Shown here: piece by piece, positions 22,362 through 35,046 of the stretch
How positions within the stretch are numbered: position 1 is the stretch's first letter
How the letters are laid out: each line of letters opens with the position of its first letter
Origin: Acephala macrosclerotiorum
Lineage: Eukaryota > Ascomycota > Leotiomycetes > Helotiales > Mollisiaceae
DNA: 64,000 nucleotides
Direction: 5' to 3'
Assembly (NCBI GenBank): GCA_014904845.1
Contig: MU119225.1
Span: 62,001-126,000, forward strand
Made by a program: the position numbers and the translations under genes
Notes under the pieces: generated by a model
Seen by the model: only the letters and a program-made list of their open reading frames with translations
What the model was told of the DNA's origin: nothing
Databases searched by the model: none

Positions 22362-23280
22362 ATGAAGCTATCACTTCCACTCCTTCATACTCTACAACGT
22401 TCGGAGTTTGGACCAGCACCTTGCGAGAACCCGATGCCCAAACGCCACTACCTCCGAATTTGAGTAGCTGTGGGAAGAGCCACCCGATTATCCCTGGGGT
22501 CAGGTTCACAACGTTGTCAAGTGATGAAGCTAACCAAAAGCTTTGCAGGACACTCTAAATTGGTGCCCAGCTGTCAGAATCTCCGTTGGAACTCCTCCTC
22601 GAATATTCAACGCAATCATCGATCTCATCATCCCTTCCATCCATAGACTTCGGTCAGCGTAACAACCCGCCTCTTCTCCATTCGTACAACTCCTCCACAC
22701 TTACCTACATCCCAAACGGTACAAATGTCACTTCTCATCCTTCTCGGATCAGAAATTCTGAAATCCTTTCACAAGATGCCCTTGGAATATCAGATATTAT
22801 GGTCAAGGATCTTCTGTTCGGGGAAGTGACATCCATCGAGATGGAAGATTGCCGGATCCGCGACTCCATCCACGATACATTTCTCCCACTTGACCCCTAC
22901 AACGCCACTGGGTCAACGAATTTCATGTCTCCCTTCGCAGCACTTATCGAGAAGCATCTCCTGGACAAGAAAATTTGGTCGCTCCACCTCTCGCAGCCAG
23001 AGAGATGGGCCTGGCAGCACTTCAATGATTGTCGAGTCGAGGGATCCCTTACTATACGAGGCCCATAGGAGTATGTCGAAATTCCTACAACAGAGATTGC
23101 CATTAGTCATGCAGATGCCAAAACCTAGAAGACACTCATCCAGTCTTTAAGTCTTGGTGATGGATCTTCGATTAATCATGACTTCGACCAGCCCACTCTC
23201 GCTATCGGCGCCCAACAGGTCAGAAGAGTAACGAGTATTTTCATGTCGAGGGACATCAGCATCCAGCTCGTCGGGTGATT
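22362..23280 (+). pseudogene. Decayed aspartyl-protease-like gene
   Basis: ATG 22362 opens a signal-peptide-like start (MKLSLPLLHTL). In another frame VRISVGTPPRIFNAIID follows (22560-22620), like the first strand of A1 peptidases that precedes the catalytic DTG. From 22586 a third frame stays open for 160 codons, with FAALIEKHLLDKKIWSLHLS and VEGSLTIRG, like the loop before the GGVD segment of aspartyl proteases. After TAG at 23066-23068 the same frame continues with EYVEIPTTEIAISHADAKT, then a second TAG, then IQSLSLGDGSS. The two catalytic DTG/DSG motifs are not readable. Frame changes plus two in-frame stops indicate a pseudogene. The family assignment rests on weak motifs. Confidence 0.45.
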
Positions 23281-26074
23281 GGCCGAACGCGAATATCTCT
23301 TCGGGTCTAGCACACACTCCGAGCAAGCTCTGGTAGCGATGTTTACAGGAGTTCAGGGACTCGATCAATGATGATCCGACGAGCTCAAGTGAGCAAGCCT
23401 AGTCTCTGATCGATCCCAAAAGAACCCCTTCCCCACCTCAAAAGACTTCATCAACACAAACCCATAGAAAATCATTAAAAAGTAGGACACTTCCGAAGAA
23501 GTCTCTTATGGAACTACGGCCTCTGTGATTTTTAAACGGGCGATAAGCATTCGTATTTCAGGAGAACTCTAAGATCAGGGACACGTTACATTGTGTGTTG
23601 ATTTCTATAAGGTTGTCCAGCTACTTCTCTTGTGCTCGATTTTCTTATTTGGATCTATACAGGAGTTGAGGGTTATGGGTCGAGCTAGCTGGATCTGGAA
23701 TCTGGGCGGGAGACGAGAGGTGAATGCGAGGGAGGGGAGTAGAATTTGGCAAGTGCACAAGATACTTGGAGGTCTACTCTGCTTCCTTTGGCTTCAAGCA
23801 ACGCAACCCTAAAGTAATGAAATGAGGACGGATTGCTAAGTATCCTACTTCAAGTCTAATCCTACGCCTCGCCTGAAGTTCTCGGACCAAGACGGACAAT
23901 GATTCACCTGTTACAAGTGTGCGGGACACGTTCGAAGAATTGTCCGGAGCTGCTTCCAGTCTCGTCACCTGTTCCTGTCTCCACTTCCTCCGGCGATATC
24001 CATGATCAACAGATCGCTTTAGATACGCCAATAACTGCCACCGATCAGACAACATCAATTAGAAGCATCTCCGTTCCTACCTAAATCCTCTGCAACCCAG
24101 CCTCACCACAATTAGCAAGGCCTTCCCTTTCGTTGAACAGTTCCTCGGGTCCTTTGACGACCGATCTTTCAGAGCCTTTGGCTTCAGTTGGGATAGCAGC
24201 AGCTGACTTCAAGTGGGTATACGGGGGAGTTATCCTCTCTGGACTTCGCTCCAGAATACCCTGAACATGACGAGCAAAGGAGCGAGATATTCAAGGATAT
24301 TCTCGGTGCCTATTCCATCTGCAATCCTTAACCACCGCTCGTTCCACGAGGATAAGCCTTGATTGGAAGCAGCAACGCGAGAGGTTGATTGTCACTGATA
24401 AGAAGATGGAGAAAGGGGGTAACAAGCCGAGATCAAGCTCCGAGGACAAATGACTGTGGGGCCATGTCCTTGTCCTAGTCCCCAGATATTGCGGGGTAAA
24501 CAAAACTCAATTCCAAACCTTCAAACGAGACGAAACAAGCTCAAGGAAGTTTACGGCCGACCCCGAACTTTGCAACGACGCGAAGTCTTGTTTGATTTTG
24601 ATTTTGCTTCTTGCTTGGCTCATACTTACCTGATGTAGCCAAAAGAGGCGTACGAATGCTTATTTCAAAACTCCAAAAAAAAAGCTAGTCTTCCATTCAT
24701 CTGAGACCCTCTTGGACTTTCCCATCAATCATCGACTGGAGCTTAAGCCACTGCACGTGAAAATCAGTATTCAACAATAAATTTGGCACTTGCTTTTTCC
24801 CTTCGCCAACCTCTCCCGAACCTGACCACTCGGACTGGATCTGGCGTCGGACTTGGAGCTTGTTGCCCGACGGGAGGATCTGGTGGGGCTTCCATTGTCC
24901 ATGTTTCATTCTTCCGCTCCTCCCACTTGCTTTTGATACGGGTTCAGGTCCTCGAGTCATGATATCGCCCCTATGTTGGCGATGGCCTCCTGGCTTCTGT
25001 GGTTGAACTTAAATATATCGAGACTTCTGGCTGCCAAATCTCATGATACTTAATGTAAGAAATGGTCGAGTTCCCATTCGGAGGCCATCAGTAACATATA
25101 GAAGAGATCTTATGGAGTGTGTTTTCTCGCCAAAGGCTGGAGGCTCATTGGAAAGTGTTGGATTGGGGCTTGAGACATACATGGAGAACTGGTGACGAGA
25201 TGGCCAAGTCATGATCTTGGTCTTAGACATGCATATATTTGCATTGTGCATGCAGCAGCGGAACAATGAGGAGGCATATTTGAGATATGGAGGAGTTGTC
25301 CATGAGATGAATACGTGGGATATGAAAATATCTGAGTGAAGGTCTGAATGTTCATTTCTCTCTTGAAGAATGGAGGCCGAGTCGTTGTGCGAGCTTTCGA
25401 GGAATTTCCCGAGACGAGTTTGTTCAAGCTCGCCTGGAACATTTTGGATACTGGAAACACTGTATGCAAATTGAATATACTCATAATCAATTCACACTTG
25501 GGACGAAGATGTCACAGGGTGATGCGTACTGAAATTTCGTGATTTGGAAATTGAATCAATTCCTAAAGACCAAGCTCAAAAATTATCACGTCACATCCCA
25601 ATCCGTCACTAGAGTACAGCATCGAGATGAACACCAAACACTCCATACAACGCCCTCCCATAGATATTCATCACATCCACAGAACCCAAAATGCATATCG
25701 AGCCGGCCAAACCTCGTAATCCAGCAACAGGCTCGAAACAGAAATTATAAATCTGGTTTCTTTCTGTGCTTTCATCCCATCTTTCCGTCTCATGATGCCG
25801 TCGTCCCATCTCTTCCTTTCCCCATTTTCCAGCATATACGAAGCCATAATCCTCGTCCCAGAATCCCCTTGTCCTTACCCACCTCCATCCCCGGTTTATT
25901 AACGCCAGTCCAGAACCAGCAGACGCACAGTACAGTTGTGATATTGAGTGTTGAGATAACAACGAATAAGAAACGTAACCTTGGTATCGACATATATAAA
26001 GTTCCGAGCCCGGAGTGGAATAACGGATAAATGGTATACTAGCTCGAATCGAAGACGTGCCCAAAGGATGGTGA
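23281..26074. other. Intergenic stretch with no supported gene
   Basis: Short frames only (for example 23774-24058 and 24697-24960 on -, 25348-25542 on +), none with a recognisable motif. The 165-residue minus frame 26106-25609 runs through the presumed 3' UTR of the next gene and is probably chance. Confidence 0.4.
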
Positions 26075-27484
26075 TCAAGAGTGGAATAGATCCCAGGCTT
26101 CCGCACATAAGCTCATGAATCTATCCTTCTTTCGTTGCTGGCTCTGGGGGCTGTCTCGTCCTTCACCAAATGGTCCTCTCCTAGTCGACGATGGCCCGGT
26201 GCCAAGTGGTGGACTGCCGCCCTCTTCGTATTCTGCTCGAGTTCTTCTCCTGCTTCCTCCACTGCGGGTTGCCTCACCGTGTCTCATGGCATTTCCAGTG
26301 AGAGGTGATGGCGGTGTGGGTGGTTGGTGACCGCCATAGTGGACCAGCTTGGGAAGCAATTCAGGTCGGCCGCCTGCTAGTTCTACCTGAGCGTCCTCTG
26401 CGGACCGATACTCGCGTGGCCGAGCTGACTGTGGTTGTTGATTATTATGTCCTGGTGAAGGGAATGTTGGCCTGGAGTTGGAGTGCGAAGAATTTGACGC
26501 GGAGCCTGAGTTGTTCTGAAAAAATGTTGCGCGGCTGTTATTTCCCTCTCGGTGGGCACCAAGTCCCTCAGCAGCAAAAACATCTGTGATGGGTGGAAGT
26601 CGGTTGCTCGTTTGCGTTGCAGGGACATGGTGAATGTGCGAAGTGTTGGAGAGGTTCGAAGTCTGGTTGGCAATGTGCCTTGTAAGAGGATGTGGTTGAT
26701 GTCGGCCTGTAAAGGAGTGACCAAGAGGTGCAGACTGAATGACTCTTTCGTTGGCAAATTGCTCGTGAGATGGTGCCACGATACTGAGCCCTGGAGGTGC
26801 CTTTCTCTTGGTCGTACCAGGTGTCTTGGCTCCAAAACCAGCTCCTAATTCCCGCTCCTTTGCACTTTCCATGGGTGCGTCTCCGGGTTTCGCTGTTTGT
26901 TGTAACCGTGACTCGATGATATGTCTTTGCTGCTCTCGAACTGAAATGCTTCGCTGCAGCTGTTCCCTCATCGTTGGGTCTTGGGTTACAAAGCCCGGCG
27001 ATAAGCACGCCAATCCGACGTCCTGAATTGCAAGCCCGCCACTTTCACCCCCTCTCGATGTCAATTGACCTGCAGATGGTCTGGCTGTGCCGGGATTGAC
27101 GCTCGATGTATTCTTGGAAAGATCAAGCTTTCGTGGCCGATGTCGAGAGGTTGGCAAATCTGGCGAGGAGGGAGGTTCCTTTTTCACGATTATTTTTGGC
27201 GGAACGCCATTTCGAGACCTGTAGAAATTGCGATGTCAGTGTCCTGACCTACCGAGTATAGACAATAACAATCATGAATGAACCTACACATTTGGTGAAC
27301 TTTTCGCTGCTGGGGTAGCCTTTGGACTCCCGCTTCCTGTTCGTTGTGCATGTTGGTTCGGAGTCGCCGAGGCAGATGAGCGTTGCGCTGGAGGAGAATT
27401 TGAGGGCTTCGAGGGTGCGATATCGACGTACGACGACCTGTCGTGAGGGGCAGGCGACGGAGCCATTGCGATGGCGGTACTCAT
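26075..27484 (-). CDS. Conserved-looking disordered protein, function unknown
   Basis: Exon 1 27484..27288 and exon 2 27218..26075 (69-nt intron, GTAGGT..CAG) give 446 residues. Exon 1 (MSTAIAMAPSPAPHD...) is Ser/Pro/Ala-rich. Exon 2 has a basic patch (PPKIIVKKEPP), a predicted short coiled coil (MREQLQRSISVREQQRHIIE), a second patch (KRKAPPGLSIVAPSHEQF), a Ser/Asn/Gln-rich middle, and a basic end finishing KKDRFMSLCAEAWDLFHS. I recognise no enzyme domain. The patches in otherwise disordered sequence suggest a nuclear scaffold or transcription-related protein, but this is inference. The splice keeps the frame and is better than stopping at the TAG after exon 1. Confidence 0.65.
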
Positions 27485-30442
27485 GGTGTTAGATGTTGCG
27501 CGAAAGCTAGAAATGAAAGCTCGTCGGCTTCAGATATAAGTTCGCGCCTTCCACCACTGGTTCAATCCGTTGCACCCTTGCCTATTCCGCTGAAATATCG
27601 GCTTCGTGCGTCCTCTGTATTCCTTCTTCCTGTTAACGAGAGACTTTGTGCCACCAAATCAGAATAAACTGCTGCTGGCGAGTCGATTACTGTTGCTTGT
27701 TGCTGGGCAGAGAAAAGAGGTTCGAGTAGGGTAAGTGATTAGTGCGCGATCAACGAAGGCTCTCGTGCTGCTCTCTATTGTCCCGTGCTTAACAAACGAC
27801 AAACGACCGTGAGTGTGACAGAACAGAAAGAAGAAAGCCGCGGTCAGAGAGAGGGGTGAAGAGGTCGTAATAGAGTCGCGTCGCAGCAGGTTTTAGAATG
27901 GTGGCGGTGAGGTTTTATTTTCGAAGTGTTTAGCTGTTTCACCTCTCTACCCTTTGCGGATTAATATCGAGGAGGGGATGGTGGATGGTCAAGGACTGGG
28001 GGCAATCGCTCGTGCACCAGCCCTGGCAAAACCCCCAGTGTCGCGAGAAATCGCACTATTCTTTGGGTGATGCACCGCAGCCAATCACTCGGGAGGAGTC
28101 AACGCTTTGGGACGATACCAACAATCAGCTGGTCAGAGTAGTAATAGTAGTGGTGGACGATGTCTGGTGAGAGCCACCAAGATCTGATAGCGATGCGAGG
28201 TGTGCTGTTCAGATCTGGCGGTGGTTCTGTACAGTGCGGGAACGATGGTTGCTTGCGCTACCTCGGATGAGTAAGGGTACTTCGCAAGTTCGTCCTTCTG
28301 CTGCAGTGCGGTGCGGTGCGGCGCTGGCGGGGCAGATTCAAGCCTGCGGCGACCAAACGGTGCGAGGGAGGATCAAGGGATCGATTCGTATGGATGATGG
28401 TGCATGTGCATCTGATGTATTTTGGTTGTCAAAGCCCCCCGATGTTTGACATTGTTTCCTTGGGAGATTAATAAGAGCAGGCCATATTTAAGGTGGCCCC
28501 TTCGGGGTCTCCTCCCAGCCTCAAAAGAGGATCCGGAGCATAGCCAAAGAGGGGCAACGACGACGAGATGTTTCCTACTGATAACAACCACCAACCCTTT
28601 CCCAAGCTGACCCATATGAGTCTGTCTACCTGGCGGAGATGATTGGAGCAGGTTGAACGTTTTGGCTTCTTCTTGGCTTCGCTGGTCTGGCACAATAAAA
28701 TTCTAGAGTATCTGGGGCTCTCTACGGTAAGTGGTTCGCTGTCCCCGTTCTGACCTCCGCTGCAGTGCAGTTGCAGCTGTCAATCAATCGAGGCTGGCCT
28801 GATTGGGGCCCAATGAGAAGCACAGCGTGAGACAACCAAAAAAGTCCATTTCCACGCTGTTGGGTTTCGTTGCAGCAAGCTCACAAGGCCAAGTCGCGTC
28901 TTGGATCTGCAGGATCTCAGAAATCAATAGTTTCGATCCATGGGTCCTGCATCAGATGCCTCTCATAAGACGGTTAATATAGAGGACACCCTCGGCAAAC
29001 GTTTCAATGAGGCACTCGGTGGCCGTCAATTTAATTTATATCACACGGAGGTATGTAATCGTACCTGAAATGCGCCGACTCCATTGGCGGGTTGAACGAT
29101 TCTCAGCCAGAAAATATCTGGTGATGGGACTTGAAGGAGAAAGACTTGCGATGATATCGCCCGGTCGGTGTAAACGGCGCGGCCCTCAAGCCCCTTACCA
29201 GTCGTACTGGTAGGCGACTCGAGCGGTGGCGAGTTCTCCTGAGAGAATAGGGGCTTGAAGTTGATCCCATAATAAACTCCCACACTCTGAAGTTGTCATT
29301 TTTCATCAGCTCCAGCCCCAGAAGACAAAGCTTCGTGATGCAAAAATCTGATATGAATCTTCGAGATCCACCCTGTGGCCAGTGACAAGCGCAGCCCCTC
29401 CAAGCATCACCGCCAAGCAATGGCTTGCCAGACACAATCTCTGACGGGACGGGACTCACACGCCATGCGACAGGGTCGCGTTTCCACTCAACACGCCTAG
29501 CCAACCAGCTGCTTCAGTGCGCGTTGGCGATGAAACGCGGCTCAGCCTTCTGCCCTTCTCCTCCAATAATCAAACCCACTTTTTGCTTCACGCGTTCGAA
29601 GTCCTCGAACGAAAAAAGAGTCACGATGACAATTTTTTCACTTCCGAAAGTTTCGCTCTGATCATTGCCTGCGTTTGGCTGTCTCAAACCCAAACTCACA
29701 GGACCACTCGTGAAATTATCTTCGTATGGAGTCTGTGCCATCATGACGCTCTCTGCGCCACCGTCTGCGAATCTCAATATCGGAAGACCCATCGCCATAT
29801 TGCGACTCTTTTCAGACGAGCAAAGAAATTGCGACAGGCACGGACAATGCAAGCAATGATGTAACATTGCAGTCGATCTCCTTCGAGGCACCGCAGCCGT
29901 TGTTGGAGACCTCAGGTTTCTTGCCGCGCGGTAGGAAATATTGGATTGTATCGAAGTTGGCTGTTTTGGGACGTTGTGAGAGAAAGCATATCTCACAGAA
30001 ATGACGTTCCGTTATGTCCCCCTAATCGATAAGCAATTCACTCGCTCGGGTCTGGGCGAGCTAGACAAATGGAATGTTGGCGATGCTTCGATTGCCGCCG
30101 TTGGCACACACCATTGATGCTCAAGGCTGAGAGCGGCAGAGAAGGCGTCGAAGGCGTCGAGGGCGTCTGCTATCTGGCCAGTATCTGCGCATACCAACAA
30201 ATCATTATGTTTGCTTGTTCTCAAATGTCTGGTGGGATGTGGGGAAGTATTGACAGGTGAAGATCGCAACGGCTCTTGATGTTCGGGAAGGTTTCTGGAG
30301 GCCTCATAACCAAGGCAGTAATTTTAGTGCCTGATAAGTTTTCTTATCGACAAAATTTATCGCAATCAGCTCCAGATGCGCCCATTTGAAGTCGAGCTCC
30401 TACACCACTGAACTGGAACCAAATAAGACAGTGGCAGAAGAA
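27485..30442. other. Intergenic stretch between two divergent genes
   Basis: Nearly 3 kb containing the promoters of the minus-strand disordered protein and the plus-strand AC19 gene. A 160-residue frame on - (29996-29514, ending RVKQKVGLIIGGEG) is the best candidate for an orphan gene but has no recognisable domain and is overlapped by plus-strand frames. Nothing else can be supported. Confidence 0.4.
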
Positions 30443-31035
30443 ATGGCTCCAGCAGCAGACGACGTGTCCGTGAGCGAAGCGCCAGGCGCGGGAGGTGAGA
30501 GTCCAGCTCCAGTGGAAGAGATAACCATTCAAGAGCAACGAATTCGAATTGTGAGCTTCAATGCGTCTGCATATCCGGGGAATTTGCTGAATCAAAATAG
30601 CTCCCGGGCTCTACAGAGACTGCGGCGTCTTTCGAGTTCAAGAATGAAGACCATACGTTGGGAAATGCCCTGCGGTACATCATCATGAAGAAGTACGCAA
30701 AGAATCTCCTACCGGCCGGCTATGTTGCCTTGTCTGGTTTATATGAAGTGGTCTGGAGTGATAGCTAACGAGTTCCTTTTGCTATAGTCCCGATGTTGAA
30801 TTCTGCGGTTATTCGATTCCTCATCCTTCCGAAGCAGTCATGAACATCCGAATCCAGACATACGGTTAGTACAGTGGTATATATAACGAGAACAACAACT
30901 GATGGATTCACAGACAATACGACTGCAGTTCAAGCACTAGAAAAGGGGTTCGATGACTTGATAGATTTGTGTGATATCGTAGATGAGAAATTCAGGGATG
31001 CGAAACAAGAATTTGCGAACAGGATGGAAGCATAA
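30443..31035 (+). CDS. rpc19: RNA polymerase I and III subunit AC19 (Rpc19)
   Basis: Four exons: 30443..30550, 30601..30692, 30788..30864 and 30914..31035, with introns of 50, 95 and 49 nt that all keep the frame. The protein has 132 residues, a normal length. After an acidic start comes [11 protein letters not shown], then the RNA polymerase L/Rpb11-like dimerisation core [20 protein letters not shown] and [19 protein letters not shown]. The last helix contains [17 protein letters not shown]19 pairs with AC40 as the alpha-like heterodimer of RNA polymerases I and III in the nucleus. The gene is convergent with the complex I subunit gene; the stop codons are about 117 bp apart. Confidence 0.93.
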
Positions 31036-31152
31036 TTGGGGGATGAGGGCAAGGGAGACATAGCATTGCATGGCGTATTGGCATGGAAAACTTCGGCGTT
31101 CATCTCGGTCGATTGGGATATGTACAAAGCTATGAGAGACGAGAATGAACAT

Positions 31153-31907
31153 TCAGTTGCGGCCCTAGATAGAGTTAGCTTCAGCGAGAATCCGGAGAAT
31201 AAGACAGAACATACCTCCAAGAAACCACTCATGAAGTTTTGCGGTCGTCGTGCGTTTGGGTCCTCGTCTGCTCGGAAGTATTTGAGGATGTGAGGAAGTT
31301 GCTTCCAGTAGTTCAGCGTTTCCTGTAAAAACTCACGTCAGCATGATATTCCAAGACACCATCTCGAAGCCGTTTTTCCTCCCCGGTTTGTTCTCTAGCA
31401 CTCGATGCCCTTCATGTGTTGCCCAATCCGTCCTTCCTGTATATTCTAGCCTCACTCCACCAACAGAAATGTCCACGAACCTGATATTCTGCATGACTCT
31501 GGAACAGCAGCATATCCACAACCCCAATCTGATTCACATATCTGTGCCTTTCAAATTCCTGCCGCATCTTCGTTCTTAATTGTGCAACCGGGATGTTGAG
31601 CGAATACATCGTTTGGATTTCTGGTGCCTTCATATCGTCAGCTCATCGTCTCTCAATGCTACCAAACCCGTCTCTCAAGCTCCTGTGCAGCTTGGCAATC
31701 TCTATATTTTTGCTGTATAAGAGCAGTACAGGTAGACCTACAGATCTGATCCATTCCCGATAGCTCTTCAATACTCTCCTGTTCGCATCGGCCCAATTGA
31801 CCGCTACACCCAATTGTTAGCCTCTTTTCCCAGACCAGGACCTCAATGAGGTGACGGTACATACATTGGCGCGTCCGCTGCGCGAGATAGGTAGGATTGA
31901 TGACCAT
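31153..31907 (-). CDS. NADH:ubiquinone oxidoreductase (complex I) LYR subunit, NDUFA6/B14 type
   Basis: Five exons on the minus strand: 31907..31865, 31803..31742, 31627..31481, 31322..31215 and 31164..31153 (123 residues). It starts MVINPTYLAQRTRQ. The LYR-type motif appears as KSYREWIR. The conserved body follows: PEIQTMYSLNIPV, MRQEFERHRYVNQ, VVDMLLFQSHAEYQ, ETLNYWKQLPHILKYF, and the end FMSGFLEGRN. The last exon is only 12 nt (three codons and the stop). The acceptor of intron 2 is the rare AAG (before GCACCAGAA); other acceptors are TAG or CAG. The protein binds acyl carrier protein on the matrix arm of complex I and is needed for assembly. It is divergent from the BUD31 gene, with 257 bp between start codons. 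Confidence 0.9.
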
Positions 31908-32164
31908 CGTGCCGACTTGGTGCTGCTGTTTGCCCAGCTGTCGTCGTTCAAGAGCTCGAATGAGGTTGGTTAGAGACGATCACGTGGAAACCTTATTTTG
32001 ACGAGGCTGAAATTTCTAAGGCTCTGCCTTGACTTATTTGAACCCCGCCACTACAAAACACACAATCAAACTTTACGATTACACGTCATATTATCCTCGC
32101 AAAGCCGTCGAAGACGAGTTCGCAGATATCACGACCAGAGAGAAAGTAACAAGAAACCATCAAA
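31908..32164. promoter_or_regulatory. Shared divergent promoter of complex I subunit and BUD31 genes
   Basis: 257 bp between the two start codons must hold both promoters. No TATA box is obvious. Pyrimidine-rich stretches and a run of short CA-rich words precede the BUD31 ATG (ATCAAAATG). Confidence 0.5.
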
Positions 32165-32667
32165 ATGCCAGCTATCCGCCACGCCTCGAAGCGCAAAGCT
32201 CCCCCAGCCGGGTTCAGCGACATCGAAGACGACCTCCTAATCTTCTCCAACAAGATGAAAGACGCCGAAAACGCGCCCACAACCAATGTCCCCCGCCACC
32301 AAGTCCACTGGCCCATCTTCCAGATCTCTCATCAAAGGAGTAGATACGTTTACGAGCTCTATTACGAAAAAGAAGCTATATCGAAGGAGTTATACGAATG
32401 GTTGCTCAAGAATAACTACGCGGACAAGATGCTCATTGCGAAATGGAAGAAGACTGGGTACGAGAAAGTATGTATACTATCTATGTATATTGAGGAAGAG
32501 TTAGAGGCTAACAAGGTGTGTAGTTATGCTGCTTGCGATGCGTGCAAACAAAGGAAACGAACTTCAACTCGACTTGCATATGCCGAGTACCGAAGGCACA
32601 AATAAAGGAGGACCAGGCGATCGAGTGTGTTAGCTGTGGTTGCAGAGGATGTGCTTCTAGTGACTAA
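32165..32667 (+). CDS. bud31: Pre-mRNA splicing factor BUD31 (G10 protein)
   Basis: Exons 32165..32467 and 32524..32667 (56-nt intron, GTATGT..TAG) give 148 residues. Family signatures: [20 protein letters not shown] at the start, [36 protein letters not shown]. The zinc-binding C-terminus is created by the splice, with [21 protein letters not shown] and [10 protein letters not shown]. Skipping the intron gives a wrong C-terminus without the Cys clusters. BUD31 is part of the NineTeen complex/activated spliceosome. All cysteines expected for the zinc cluster appear to be present. Confidence 0.95.
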
Positions 32668-35046
32668 AAAGGTTCGGAGAGGGGAGCTACAGACATTAAT
32701 GATACCAGCATCGGCGTTTGGAACTTGGTGGACGGTGGAAAGCAAGGAATAAAAGCTTGATCCATTTGCGATTGAGGAGGGTATGTCATAAATCTGGCGT
32801 TCTGGGACCTTTGCTGCTTAGACAGCAGACATTAAGATTCAGAGTTAGTATGACCTTCTATTCCACACCTTACACTCATTGTCTTGTCTTGTGTATTTAT
32901 TCATGCGGTACAGCAGTACCAGAGAGCGTGGGACATTCGATTGTCGAATCGTCAGCAACAGTGCAAGTTGGCCCCAGATTTTCGCTCTGGTCGAGGCGTA
33001 ATGCACGCACGTCGCCACATATACGGACTAGTATTTTCGTGGCATGAAAGTTCTCCAATCCGCAGCACACTTAATGCTTTTGGGTTGAAGCACCTCACGA
33101 ATCCTGCTATATCATAACCCAGACAGCCCGTAGCTTCAAATGCACATATTCGCTGTGTCCAAAACGGTCCATACGATGACTTAGTGGTCACAAGTTGTAG
33201 TTTTTCTTCAAGTCATGAATCGAGCACAGCATTGCTTCAGTTGCACCGTCATGCAATGTTCCGGTGTCTCTTTCGGCGTTGTATCGGGTCACCCGCTACA
33301 CGAGTTTGAAGTCATGTTGTAGTACCTCCTTTTGGTAGGGTAAAGCGTTGTTTTCGTGTGCGTCTTTCTTTGTTGGTACTACGGCTTTTTCGACAACGAC
33401 GAACCCCATTGATCAACTGCTAGGCACACTAAAACTTAATCCTCGAGCTCCAAGCAATTCAGTACTCATTCAGCGACCGAGTTGACTTTGATTCCCGACA
33501 AGCACATTAGTTTCCGTATTGTTTCCAATGATACAATAAGTCCAGTCTATATGCTCCGATGCAATACTGTTGTCCGGCTTTGTTCGATTAACGATTGCAT
33601 TGAGCTCTAAGATATTGAGGATTCGTCTCAACGACATTGTCGGGTTAAAAGCGGGATTTCGAGGCGTCAAAAATACCTTTGTATCAGAGCACAGCATCTC
33701 CGATACTTTTTCCGAGCCCTCGCCGGGCAACTACACAGGAGATTAGAGCATGGCAGTGGATTCTTATCGAAATGGAGTCGTAGGCAGGAGCTAGAAGAAG
33801 GAGCACTGTTTGATACAGTCTGGATATCTGAATGATTGAAGATAGTCTCAGAGATATTAAAAGTGTATCTCTAGGACAGATCTCCCAGAAGCCGCAAGGC
33901 TTGAAATTGAGGCTTTGGCGCAGCCAATAAATCCACCATATGTGGGCAGTCTCTTGGACGAGTAGGATATCGTGAGGATGATTTCGGGGGAGAAAAATGG
34001 CCTCCACGGGATCGACAGCCGTTCTGGAATTGGAAGCTCCGGTCGAAGTATTTTGGAACTTCTCTCGTGTCCGGGGATAATGAACCATCCGGAAAACATT
34101 AAATCATCCCCGGGGGCCTTAACCAGGTAGAGAGCTGCGTTTTTCGGTTGGCTGAACCGAATCGACTTTGTGATTGGCATTTTCAAGGGGAGCGGTGAGG
34201 GAGGAGTTCGCGAGGCTTTCATTCCGCGAGCCCAGATCCCCCCCTTTTTTTTCAAATAAACTCCACGTGCTCTACCGAAAACGTGGGGGACCCCAGCCCT
34301 CAAGCATTTGTGGTGGCGGTGTGCAAGTTGCAACCAAACTTTACCAATTGCATGGCCAAAATATGGGGACTCGTACCACAAATTCGAGAGGCTCAAGTGA
34401 CGCATTCGATCACAAGGTCAAGTTTGAGATTAATTCCCTGTAGCCCCCGAATGAGGCTGCAGATGCAAGCCCAAGGAGGTGAGACAAGTGCTCGCATGCA
34501 CGTGTACCAGTTCCGGCAGAAGTCAACAAAGCCGACCCAAAAGCCTGGACTGCGGTACGTAATGTGGAACACGGTTCGGTATCAAACATTTATTTTGGGG
34601 GCGTAAGCTTGCTTCCCATTTCCCACGTCGCACTGCAGGCACAAAACAGGGTCTTCGAAGTTGCACGGTACATCTCACGCGGACATCTTTCTCAGACTGC
34701 TCATTTCCCCTGAAGTTATAAGAATTCGTTGAGCGCCCTCATTTTCACTTTTTTTTCTCACACATCTCATCTTGTTTCATTGCGTGCGATTTCATTTCAT
34801 GCGTTTGCTAATAAGGAGCACCATTGAAACATTCGATATCCAATTATCCAGCATACAAAGGAGAGCATATCTCCATCCCAAAGAACCTCCTTAAATCCAT
34901 CTCGAAGCTACTTTGAGCACCAAAATTCCATCCTTCACCACCAAACCTCTGCCGAAGTCAAAGCACACATCGTTAGCTCAGCTTGATCGTCTAGCCTCTC
35001 AACATCACCATCAAAAAGAGCATTTCCAGCAAGATCAGCATTAACT
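32668..35046. other. Intergenic stretch upstream of the GGCT-like gene
   Basis: No supported gene. The longest frame (34405-33857, -, 182 residues, with WFIIPGHERSSKILRPELP) has no recognisable domain and may be chance. The AT/CT-rich part 34740-35040 is the likely promoter and leader of the next gene. Confidence 0.4.
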
